This document shows positions 54,448-61,881 of a stretch of DNA of 64,000 nucleotides, in pieces. Both the position numbers and the translations under genes were made by a program. Every line of letters begins with the position of its first letter. Position 1 is the first letter of the stretch. Under the pieces are notes generated by a model. The model did not search any database. It had not been told where the DNA came from and saw only the letters and a program-made list of their open reading frames with translations. The stretch is from Paenacidovorax caeni (GTDB lineage Bacteria; Pseudomonadota; Gammaproteobacteria; Burkholderiales; Burkholderiaceae_C): assembly GCF_001298675.1 (NCBI RefSeq), contig NZ_CYIG01000002.1, forward strand, positions 62,001-126,000, read 5' to 3'.

Positions 54448-55737
54448 ATGAGTACCACGCGCTTTCTCACTGGCATCACGCCCTCCGGCGCCCCCCACCT
54501 GGGCAATTACGCAGGGATGATGCGCCCGGCCATCGAGGCCACACGCACACCGGCCGTCGAGAACTTCTACTTTCTGGCCGATTACCACGCGCTCATCAAA
54601 TGCCAAGACCCGGCGCGGGTGCATCGTTCGACCCTGGAAATCGCGGCAAGCTGGCTTGCGGCAGGGCTTGACCCCGAGCGCGTCACGTTCTACCGGCAGT
54701 CCGATATTCCCGAGATTCCGGAACTGCATTGGCTGCTTTCCTGCGTCACCGGCAAGGGCCTGCTCAACCGCGCACACGCCTACAAGGCCGCACAGGACAA
54801 GAACCAGGAAGTCGGCCGCGAGCAAGACGAAGGGGTGAGCGCCGGACTGTTCATGTACCCCGTGCTCATGGGTGCCGACATTTTGCTGTTCAACGCCCAC
54901 AAGGTGCCGGTGGGACGCGACCAGATACAGCACATCGAAATGGCGCGCGACATGGCCGCAAGCTTTAATCACCTCTACGGCGATCACTTCGTGCTGCCCG
55001 AGGCGGCGGTAGACGACCAGGTGGCCACCCTGCCCGGGCTTGACGGCCGCAAGATGAGCAAGAGCTACGACAACACGATCGCCCTGTTCACGCCGCGCGA
55101 ACAATTGCGCAAGTTGATTGGTGGCATCCTGACCGACTCGCGTAAGCCTGGCGAACCCAAAGAGACCGAGGGCTCGGCGCTGTTCCAGATCTACCAGGCG
55201 TTTGCCAGCGAGGACGAAACCGCCGCGCTGCGCCGTGCCTATGCCGATGGCATTGCCTGGGGCGACGCCAAGCAGATGCTGTTTGATCGCATCGACCGTG
55301 AAATTGCACCGCTGCGCGAGCGCTACGACGATTTGCTGGCCCACCCGGAGCATGTTGAGCACATTCTGCAGGCAGGCGCACAGCGGGCGCGCAAGATCGC
55401 CACCCCGTTCATGCAAGAACTGCGTGCCGCCGTGGGCTTGCGCAGCCTGGCCCAGAGCGCAGGCAGCGGCAAGCCCGCCGCCAAGGCCACCAAGGCTGCG
55501 GTTCCCAGCTTCAAGCAGTACCGCGAGGCCGATGGCAAGTTCTATTTCAAGCTCGTGGCGGCCGATGGTCACTTGCTGCTGCAAAGCAAGGGGTTCGACG
55601 TCCCGAAAGACGCGGGCCAGGCGATTGCGCGCCTGCAGCAGCAAGGGCTCGACGCGTGCCTGGATCTACTCGAGCCACTGGCGCAGGAGGCCCATGCGGC
55701 GGCTGCTGCAGCGTTGCAAGCGCTGGCGACAGCCTGA
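54448..55737 (+). CDS. trpS: tryptophanyl-tRNA synthetase
   Basis: 429 residues, longer than the typical 330. Class I synthetase with the HIGH-type motif SGAPHLGNYAGMM near the N-terminus and KMSKSYDN in the middle. After the anticodon-binding region there is an extension (from about residue 340) with a low-complexity stretch SAGSGKPAAKATKAAVPSF and a domain QYREADGKFYFKLVAADGHL that looks like the small C-terminal domain found in beta-proteobacterial TrpS. It attaches tryptophan to its tRNA. Confidence 0.96.
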   Translation: MSTTRFLTGITPSGAPHLGNYAGMMRPAIEATRTPAVENFYFLADYHALIKCQDPARVHRSTLEIAASWLAAGLDPERVTFYRQSDIPEIPELHWLLSCVTGKGLLNRAHAYKAAQDKNQEVGREQDEGVSAGLFMYPVLMGADILLFNAHKVPVGRDQIQHIEMARDMAASFNHLYGDHFVLPEAAVDDQVATLPGLDGRKMSKSYDNTIALFTPREQLRKLIGGILTDSRKPGEPKETEGSALFQIYQAFASEDETAALRRAYADGIAWGDAKQMLFDRIDREIAPLRERYDDLLAHPEHVEHILQAGAQRARKIATPFMQELRAAVGLRSLAQSAGSGKPAAKATKAAVPSFKQYREADGKFYFKLVAADGHLLLQSKGFDVPKDAGQAIARLQQQGLDACLDLLEPLAQEAHAAAAAALQALATA

Positions 55738-55764
55738 TCAAACATCAACATTTGTCAAACCACC

Positions 55765-55793
55765 TTGAGCTGCAAATGGGCCTGCGCATAGGA
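55765..55793 (+). promoter_or_regulatory. candidate sigma-70 promoter before the response-regulator gene
   Basis: TTGAGC (55765-55770), 17-base spacer, ATAGGA (55788-55793). It lies in the 81-base gap after trpS, 25 bases before the regulator ATG, and marks a plausible start for the 55819-61384 signalling cluster. Confidence 0.35.
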
Positions 55794-55818
55794 TGCTCCC
55801 CAAGAAAGGAGCGAATCT

Positions 55819-56529
55819 ATGCGCATTGCTGCATTGGATGACGATGCGCTGCAACTGGAACTGATCCAGCGCGCCACCGCCGCCATGGGCCACATGTGCC
55901 ACACCTACCAAAATGGCACCACGTTGCTCAAGGCGTTGCGCCGCGAGACCTTCGACCTGCTGATTGTTGACTGGGAGCTGCCCGACATCCCGGGCCCGGA
56001 GATCGTCCGCTGGGTGCGTGAAAACCTGGGGGCCGAGCTACCGATCCTGTTCGTCACGCACCGGCGCGAGGAGCGCGACATTGTCGAAGGTCTGGGCAGT
56101 GGCGCGGACGATTTCATGGTCAAGCCCGTGCGCGTCGGTGAACTCACCGCGCGTGTGACGGCACTGCTGCGCCGGGCCTACCCAGCCGCCACGCAGAGCG
56201 TGCTGGAGTTCGGGCGTTACCGGTTCTTTCCCGATGCACGCGCACTCGAGGTTGATGGACAGCGCGTGGAGCTGAAGAACCGGGAGTACGACCTGGCACT
56301 TTTCCTGTTCCAGAACATGGGGCGACTGTTGTCGCGCGACCATCTGCGCGAAATCATCTGGGGGCAGAACTCCGACGTGATGTCCCGCTCCCTGGACACG
56401 CATATTTCCCGGCTGCGTACACTGCTGGATCTGCGTCCGGCGAACGGCTACATCGTTTCCGCCATCTATGGTGTGGGTTACCGCTTTGAAGCCGTGGCTC
56501 CCCTGCCGACCAGCTCCGTACCGAACTAA
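55819..56529 (+). CDS. OmpR-family response regulator
   Basis: 236 residues. Receiver with DDDA (7-10), phospho-acceptor D51 in LLIVDWELPDIPGP and a conserved Lys in FMVKPVRVGEL; C-terminal winged helix with LKNREYDLALFLFQNMGRLL and VMSRSLDTHISRLRTLLDLR. The ribosome site AAGGAG is seven bases upstream. It heads a four-gene run: the LysM/FecR gene starts 12 bases after its stop, then the CHASE2 kinase. The kinase is the likely partner. The tight spacing argues for a single transcript. Confidence 0.94.
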   Translation: MRIAALDDDALQLELIQRATAAMGHMCHTYQNGTTLLKALRRETFDLLIVDWELPDIPGPEIVRWVRENLGAELPILFVTHRREERDIVEGLGSGADDFMVKPVRVGELTARVTALLRRAYPAATQSVLEFGRYRFFPDARALEVDGQRVELKNREYDLALFLFQNMGRLLSRDHLREIIWGQNSDVMSRSLDTHISRLRTLLDLRPANGYIVSAIYGVGYRFEAVAPLPTSSVPN

Positions 56530-56541
56530 CTCCCCTTCCCT

Positions 56542-58242
56542 ATGCCTTGTCCCTCGCTGCCCGTCCTCGCTCCGTTCCACGCCGCCATGCGCTTGGCACT
56601 CTGCGGAACGCTGGCCTGCGCAGCGGCAGCACAAGCGGCTCCCCCTTCGGGCAGGCAAAACATTGCCCATACCGTGGTTCTCGGCGACACCCTGGAGCGC
56701 CTGGCCTTGCACTATTTGGGAGACGCCCGGCGCTGGCATCTCCTGCAGGCCAGCAACCGCGTCGCTGATCCTCGGCGTCTGCAGCCTGGCTCGGTGCTGC
56801 GCATTCCAACGCGGCTGCTGCCCACAAGCAGTGCTACGGTGGCGTTCGTGCACGGCTCCGTCGCGCGTAAAACACCGTCCGGCGGTGGCCTGGTGCAGCC
56901 TGGGCAGGAATTGGAAGAAGGCACGGTGCTTGAGTCCGGCCAGGACTCTTTCGTTGCTGTGCGTCTGGCCGATGGTTCCATCGTGCGCGTACAGGCCCAT
57001 TCCGAGGTGCAGTTACAACAACTGCGACGCCGAGGCAGGGCGGGCAGCCTTCAGTCGGTGCTCGAAATGCACCGCGGCAGCGTCGAGACTTCGGTTCCGA
57101 ACCAGGATACGACGCCACGCCATCTTGAGATACGTACGCCCTCCGCATCGACCAGCGTACGTGGCACCCGCTTTGATGTACGCCTGACACCGGAGGGCGC
57201 TACCACCACGGCCGTGCTGGAGGGATCCGTGGCCGTGCAAGCGCGCGATACTGACAAAGGTTCTGCAGCTGCGTTGCTCAAGCCCGGCCAAGGCGTCGCA
57301 GTGAGTGCGCGCGGCGAGGTTGGCCGGCCTCGCGCGCTACTGCCCGAGCCCGACCTTTCCGGAGTGCCTGAGGCCCTGCATGATGCCGCCTTGCTGAATC
57401 TACCCCTGCCTGCCCTGGGCGCAGCCACGATGTGGCAGGTGGAGATCGCACAAGATCCACGGTTCACCCAGGTACTGCGCCAAGGCAGCTTCAGTGCCCC
57501 CTTGGCCACCTGGCCGGTATTGGACGACGGCCTGTACCAACTGCGTGTGCGTGGTGTGGATGCAGATGGCATTCCAGGCTACGCCGCACAGCGCCCACTG
57601 CGCATCAAGACGCGACCGATTCCTCCGCTGGCGCAGTCTCCCGCGCCAGGCGCCACCCTCGCGCAAGACCAGGTTGAATTGCGTTGCACGGAGGTACCCG
57701 GCGTACGCTGGTACCACTTGCAGGTTTCGCGGGACGAAGGATTCCGCGATGTACAGGCCTCTGCAGAACGCCAAAACGAGTGCCATCTGCCCTTGGCCGG
57801 ACTTGCCCCAGGCCGCTACTACTGGCGTACGGCCAGCGTGCAGCAACTCGCTGGCGGCTCGATCGACCACGGCCCATTTTCGCCAGCCCAACCCTTCGCC
57901 GTCGAAACGCGCCCAACCGCAGTGAGCCCCCTGGAAGAGCAAGCAGCGGGAGGCGGCCTGGCACTGCACTGGTCTGCACTGCCGGGACAAACATTCCGGC
58001 TTCTGCTGACACGTGACGCGGAAGGCACACAAAGCGTGGCCGATGAAATCCTTGAGCGCCCAGTTTGGCTAGCCCAAGGGCTGCCTCCCGGCACCTACTA
58101 CGTGCACATCCAGGTCAAGTCTGCGTCCGGCCTGCAGAGTGAATTCTCGCCACCGCGAAAAATCACCCTGAACCATGCGGTGCTCGACGGCTCCGGCCTG
58201 CCGGTACGCACCCTGTCGGGCACGGCCATTCAAAGCCCCTGA
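56542..58242 (+). CDS. periplasmic LysM/FecR-domain protein
   Basis: 566 residues. Signal peptide (RLALCGTLACAAAAQA), then a LysM domain (about 43-88: HTVVLGDTLERLALHYLGD to LQPGSVLRIP), a FecR-type domain (about 95-220: VQPGQELEEGTVLESGQDSF and the core EIRTPSASTSVRGTRFDV), then several beta-sandwich repeats of about 85-90 residues each with PxxGxxL/xLRWxxV-like patterns (VELRCTEVPGVRWYHLQVSR, GLALHWSALPGQTFRLLL). LysM binds peptidoglycan; in other systems FecR transmits a periplasmic signal. It lies between a regulator and a CHASE2 kinase, so it may sense cell-wall or envelope state for that kinase. That role is inferred. Confidence 0.85.
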   Translation: MPCPSLPVLAPFHAAMRLALCGTLACAAAAQAAPPSGRQNIAHTVVLGDTLERLALHYLGDARRWHLLQASNRVADPRRLQPGSVLRIPTRLLPTSSATVAFVHGSVARKTPSGGGLVQPGQELEEGTVLESGQDSFVAVRLADGSIVRVQAHSEVQLQQLRRRGRAGSLQSVLEMHRGSVETSVPNQDTTPRHLEIRTPSASTSVRGTRFDVRLTPEGATTTAVLEGSVAVQARDTDKGSAAALLKPGQGVAVSARGEVGRPRALLPEPDLSGVPEALHDAALLNLPLPALGAATMWQVEIAQDPRFTQVLRQGSFSAPLATWPVLDDGLYQLRVRGVDADGIPGYAAQRPLRIKTRPIPPLAQSPAPGATLAQDQVELRCTEVPGVRWYHLQVSRDEGFRDVQASAERQNECHLPLAGLAPGRYYWRTASVQQLAGGSIDHGPFSPAQPFAVETRPTAVSPLEEQAAGGGLALHWSALPGQTFRLLLTRDAEGTQSVADEILERPVWLAQGLPPGTYYVHIQVKSASGLQSEFSPPRKITLNHAVLDGSGLPVRTLSGTAIQSP

Positions 58243-58256
58243 GGCGGCACGCCACC

Positions 58257-60593
58257 ATGCAGGCGCATCCTGCCAGCCGCCCGCTGCTTCGTCTCGAATG
58301 GGGCGCACTCGCGGCAGTACTGTTCGGGTTCGTATTGTGGTTCAGCGGCCCAGAGCATATGCCGCGTATCAACCATTTAGTTCAAGACACGGTTTCCTGG
58401 CTTTATCCACGCCGCGCCAGCCCCGACATCGTCATCGTGACCATCGATGCGCCCAGCCTTCAGGCCATTGGACGCTGGCCATGGCGCCGCGCGTTGCATG
58501 CCGAGCTGATCCAGCGGATTTCGGCGCACACGCCACGCGCCATTGGCATGGACATCCTGTTGGGCGAAGAAGACCTCGACTACCCCGAAGATGACATGGT
58601 GCTGGCCCAGGCCATGCGCAACAGCGGGCGTGTCGTGCTCCCGGTCATCCGACGTGGCGCTACGCCGGGTGGACGTCCGGGCGCCGAACGCCCCTTTACG
58701 CCGTTCGCACAGGCTGCGGCAGAACTCGGCCATGTGCATGTACACATGGATAGCGATGGCGTCATGCGCAGCTTTTACCGGCAAGAGGGCCCGGCATCTG
58801 CCCCATGGCCCCACCTGAGCCTGGCGATGACCTGCGTGGCCGGTGCAGTCCAGCCAACATGCCAAAGCAACACCTCCCTGCCCCGCCGCGGCGCCTGGGT
58901 GCGGAAGGATCCGCAAATCATCGCTTTCGCCCATGGCGCGGCCCCGTTCACCAGCTACTCCTACATCGACGTCTTGCGTGGGCAGGTGCCTGCCGCCGCC
59001 TTTCGTGACAAGTACGTGCTCGTAGGCGCAACCGCACCTGGGCTGGGAGACCTTCTGCCAGCGCCCGTCGGGCTTCAGGTTCACCACATGCCCAATGTGG
59101 AACTTGTGGCCCACATTCTCAACAACGCGCTGACCGATGTACGCATTCAGCCTGCCTCGGGCCTGGTCAACAGCATCTTCAACCTGGTTCCCGTAGGGCT
59201 GGCCCTTTGGGCCCTCGCAGCGCTGGGGCCTTCGGCCGCGCTCATGGGCTGTATCGGACTGGCCATCGCCATGCTGGTATTCGCCGGGCTCTCTCCCTGG
59301 ATATGGCAGATCATGCTTTCACCAGCAGCAGGGCTTGCCGGGATCGCCATGGCATACCCTTTGTGGAGCTGGCGCCGCTTGAGTGCTGCAACCCGCTTCC
59401 TCGAGCTGGAAATGAAAACCCTGCGGCGTGAAGGCCTGCCGATATCCCTTGCGGAAGATGACCTGCATCGCGGCGACTTCCTGGAGCGGCGGATCAGGGC
59501 GGTGGAACAGGCCTCCGAGCATTTGCGCAACCTGCACCATTTTGTGAGCACGAGCCTGCAGCAATTGCCATCTCCCACCTTTGTGTGCGATGCCCAGGGA
59601 AGCGTGCTTCTGGCCAACGCCGCTGCGGCACTCCATCTTGGGATCAAGGTTCAAGACATCCACGGCGCTCTTTTGCCGACACTGTTGCAAAAGTTAGTGG
59701 CCGACGACAGCGGACAGCCTCTGCTCCAAGAGTCGCAATTCCAGACTGGCACGCTCCCCCCGCAATCCGAAGGGCGCGACGCCGATGGCCGCAGCATGCT
59801 ACTTTTGGCAAAGCCGTTCGCGGCCCCCCCTGCGCAAGGATGGCTCATCACGCTAGTTGATTTGACGGATATGCGCCAGGCGCAAAAGCAACGCGACCAG
59901 GCCATGCACTTCATATCGCACGACATCCGCGCCCCCATCGGGTCCATCCTGACATTGCTGGAAATGCAGCGCGAATACCCCGACCAGATGCCCGCCTCGG
60001 AACTGATGGCACGCATCGAGCGCTACGCCCAGGCTTCCCTGGCCCTTGCGGAAAACTTTGTGCATCTGGCGAGCGCCAAGTACCACGCATACCAGTTCGC
60101 GCCGGTAGACCTCGCGGCGCTGCTGGAAGAAGCGGTGGACGACGCCTGGGCGGCACTGCGCGAACACAAGCTCTCCATGGATGTCGTGATGGAGGAAGAC
60201 TGCGCCTACTGCATGGGGGATCGCGCGTTGCTGAGCCGCGCTATCACGAACATTCTGGGTAACGCCATCAAGTTCAGCCCCGAAGGCGGCAAACTGAGCT
60301 GCGCACTCTCCCTGCGCGCTGAGAGCTGGGTCCTTGCCGTGCGCGACCAAGGCCCTGGAATCAGCGCCAAGGATCAGCAGCGCCTGTTCCTGCCTTTCGA
60401 ACGCATGCACAGCCACAGCCACCCATCGGTTGCCGGAGCAGGTCTGGGCCTTGCCTTCGTACATACGGTCGTTTTACGCCACGGGGGCAGCATCGAGGTA
60501 GAAAGCCAAGAGGGACACGGCGCGGAATTCAGGCTGGTACTGCCGCGCACCAAAGTAGCGCCCCCCGAAGACCTTACCGATGCTGCAGGCTAG
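58257..60593 (+). CDS. CHASE2-domain sensor histidine kinase
   Basis: 778 residues. N-terminal membrane helix, periplasmic CHASE2 domain (about 30-290: PDIVIVTIDAPSLQAIGRWP, AIGMDILLGEEDLDYP, FRDKYVLVGATAPGLGDLLP), then three closely spaced transmembrane helices (about 300-375), a PAS-like segment (about 430-540) and the kinase: H555 in MHFISHDIRAPIGSILTLLE, N box ITNILGNAIKFSPEGGKL, G1 VRDQGPGIS and G2 GAGLGLAFVHTVV. CHASE2 sensors are often encoded beside FecR/LysM proteins, as here. The OmpR-type regulator upstream is the likely target. Confidence 0.93.
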   Translation: MQAHPASRPLLRLEWGALAAVLFGFVLWFSGPEHMPRINHLVQDTVSWLYPRRASPDIVIVTIDAPSLQAIGRWPWRRALHAELIQRISAHTPRAIGMDILLGEEDLDYPEDDMVLAQAMRNSGRVVLPVIRRGATPGGRPGAERPFTPFAQAAAELGHVHVHMDSDGVMRSFYRQEGPASAPWPHLSLAMTCVAGAVQPTCQSNTSLPRRGAWVRKDPQIIAFAHGAAPFTSYSYIDVLRGQVPAAAFRDKYVLVGATAPGLGDLLPAPVGLQVHHMPNVELVAHILNNALTDVRIQPASGLVNSIFNLVPVGLALWALAALGPSAALMGCIGLAIAMLVFAGLSPWIWQIMLSPAAGLAGIAMAYPLWSWRRLSAATRFLELEMKTLRREGLPISLAEDDLHRGDFLERRIRAVEQASEHLRNLHHFVSTSLQQLPSPTFVCDAQGSVLLANAAAALHLGIKVQDIHGALLPTLLQKLVADDSGQPLLQESQFQTGTLPPQSEGRDADGRSMLLLAKPFAAPPAQGWLITLVDLTDMRQAQKQRDQAMHFISHDIRAPIGSILTLLEMQREYPDQMPASELMARIERYAQASLALAENFVHLASAKYHAYQFAPVDLAALLEEAVDDAWAALREHKLSMDVVMEEDCAYCMGDRALLSRAITNILGNAIKFSPEGGKLSCALSLRAESWVLAVRDQGPGISAKDQQRLFLPFERMHSHSHPSVAGAGLGLAFVHTVVLRHGGSIEVESQEGHGAEFRLVLPRTKVAPPEDLTDAAG

Positions 60594-60700
60594 CGGCCGT
60601 ACATTTGAGCAGGCTGCCCAATAAATCTGTTACAACCCAGGGCAAGCCCCGGCCTCCCACCTCCCGTGCACCAGCACTTTTCCCTCACCACAGCAAACCC

Positions 60701-61384
60701 ATGAGCGAGTACCAACCGCAGGTGGCCTACGGCACCGAAGACCTTTTGATCAGCCTATGCAATTCGGTCACCCACGTGCTCGGTGTGGCCACGCATAGCC
60801 AGATTCACTACTCCGCCATGGTTCAGCGCATCACCAAGACGTGCCTGCGACCTGACATCGGCTGTTTCGTGCTCTTCGACGGGGGGTTTTCCGGATTGGT
60901 GATCATCAATTTCACGGCGCACGCGGCCATGGAGTTGTACGAACGCTACCTGCTGAACATGGGAATGTCACGCGAGGATCTGGCCACGTCCTACACCTCG
61001 GATGAGGTTGCCAACGTCATGGGCGAACTGATGAACCAGGTGGCAGGCGACTTCACCAGCAAGGTGCGCCGCGAACTCCAAACGCACATCACGCAAAACC
61101 AGCCCAAGATGCTCGTGCTCAACCGGCAGGTCATGCTCAGCGTGGACGCTAACTTGGATAAGCCGGAAGCACGCCGCGTCACGTTCTACACCAGCAACAA
61201 TAATATTTTTTACTTGGAACTGGCCATCGACCGCACGGAGTTTGTGAAGCTCTATGACTTCGAGCCCCAAGAACGTCCAGATCCTGATGCGCTGATGGCA
61301 CAGAACCATGAGGCCGCACCCAGCACGCCAGAAACCACGGGCAACAGTGAGACGGAAGAGCTTTTGCGCTCCCTTGGGATGTAG
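60701..61384 (+). CDS. DUF3334 family, CheX/CheC-like protein
   Basis: 227 residues, cytoplasmic. The centre has a segment TSDEVANVMGELMNQVAGDF that resembles the phosphatase motif of CheX/CheC (D/S-x3-E-x2-N; here N-x3-E-x2-N), with a fold-consistent FVLFDGGFSGLVIINF before it and KMLVLNRQVMLSVDANLD after. This suggests a CheX-type phosphatase or a relative, which could dephosphorylate the receiver protein of the same cluster. The C-terminal 40 residues are acidic and probably unstructured. I chose ATG 60701; a TTG upstream at 60605 would add an unlikely basic tail. Overall I regard the family match as good and the function as an inference. Confidence 0.78.
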   Translation: MSEYQPQVAYGTEDLLISLCNSVTHVLGVATHSQIHYSAMVQRITKTCLRPDIGCFVLFDGGFSGLVIINFTAHAAMELYERYLLNMGMSREDLATSYTSDEVANVMGELMNQVAGDFTSKVRRELQTHITQNQPKMLVLNRQVMLSVDANLDKPEARRVTFYTSNNNIFYLELAIDRTEFVKLYDFEPQERPDPDALMAQNHEAAPSTPETTGNSETEELLRSLGM

Positions 61385-61403
61385 TGCGCGGACACATCGT
61401 AGA
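61374..61403 (+). promoter_or_regulatory. candidate promoter for tRNA-Ser
   Basis: TTGGGA (61374-61379), 18-base spacer, TAGAAT (61398-61403). The -35 overlaps the end of the CheX-like gene. A transcript from here would start about 90 bases before the tRNA and would include the degenerate tRNA copy at 61449-61491 in its leader. Confidence 0.4.
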
Positions 61404-61448
61404 ATGTGCGCCCGGTAATAGCTTGAACCAGCGCTCCTGGGGATAGTT

Positions 61449-61491
61449 GCAGCGAGCCTCAGAGTAGTCGATTGCTCTGGTCTTGAAAAAA
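61449..61491 (+). pseudogene. degenerate partial copy of tRNA-Ser
   Basis: The stretch 61460-61489 matches tRNA-Ser bases 61508-61537 at 27 of 30 positions (D-arm through anticodon loop, including TCTTGAAAA). The acceptor and variable-arm parts are missing, and the anticodon stem is broken, so it cannot fold into a tRNA. It sits directly 5' of the intact gene. Confidence 0.75.
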
Positions 61492-61497
61492 GTTGCA

Positions 61498-61585
61498 GGA
61501 AGCGTGGCAGAGTGGTCGATTGCACCGGTCTTGAAAACCGGCAACGGGCAACCGTTCGTGAGTTCGAATCTCACCGCTTCCGCCA
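61498..61585 (+). tRNA. tRNA-Ser(UGA)
   Basis: Complete type II tRNA. Acceptor stem GGAAGCG / CGCTTCC, D-arm region GCAGAGTGGTCGATTGC, anticodon stem CCGGT / ACCGG with loop CTTGAAA (anticodon TGA), a long variable arm (CAACGGGCAACCGTTCG), T-arm GTGAG-TTCGAAT-CTCAC and encoded CCA end at 61583-61585. It reads UCN codons. Confidence 0.97.
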
Positions 61586-61600
61586 GATATCAATCTAATT

Positions 61601-61621
61601 CTTTGAATTTCAAAGATTTTT
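61601..61621 (+). terminator. terminator after tRNA-Ser
   Basis: Inverted repeat CTTTGA / TCAAAG (61601-61606 and 61610-61615) followed by ATTTTT. It is A/T-rich with a short stem, but correctly placed 15 bases after the tRNA. Confidence 0.55.
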
Positions 61622-61633
61622 AGTAAAGTTATC

Positions 61634-61662
61634 CAACCGTTATACGGCTGGTTATACGGTTG
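61634..61662. repeat. inverted and direct repeat cluster downstream of tRNA-Ser
   Basis: Arms CAACCGT (61634-61640) and ACGGTTG (61656-61662) enclose two direct copies of GTTATACGG (61639-61647 and 61651-61659). Such a symmetric site next to a tRNA could be a regulator-binding or recombination site; no integrase gene is seen. Confidence 0.5.
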
Positions 61663-61710
61663 CTTTCAGTCAGTTTTGGCTCAGAAAGTGGCAACCTGAC
61701 CAGTCTGAAG

Positions 61711-61743
61711 AAGTTCTAGGGCCCCTGGCTCTGGAACTTTTTT
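61711..61743 (+). terminator. rho-independent terminator
   Basis: 11-bp stem GTTCTAGGGCC / GGCTCTGGAAC (61713-61723 and 61727-61737, two G-U pairs) with loop CCT, followed by TTTTTT. No gene lies directly upstream except the tRNA, so it may end an extended tRNA transcript. Confidence 0.75.
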
Positions 61744-61835
61744 CATTGGTGGCTTCCCTTTTTGCATCAAACGTCACCAGCACAGCGCCACAAAATACCC
61801 CGGCAGTGGCGCTCAGTGGAAGCACAAAGCGCCGC

Positions 61836-61877
61836 GTTTCTCTAGCCTCGCGAGGGCTTGTCATCGACCAGAGAAAC
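61836..61877. promoter_or_regulatory. leader hairpin overlapping the ribosome site of the lipoprotein gene
   Basis: Perfect 8-bp arms GTTTCTCT (61836-61843) and AGAGAAAC (61870-61877); the right arm ends four bases before the ATG at 61882 and covers the purine-rich ribosome site. Inside is a perfect palindrome CCTCGCGAGG (61846-61855). Folding would hide the start region. Confidence 0.5.
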
Positions 61878-61881
61878 CGCC

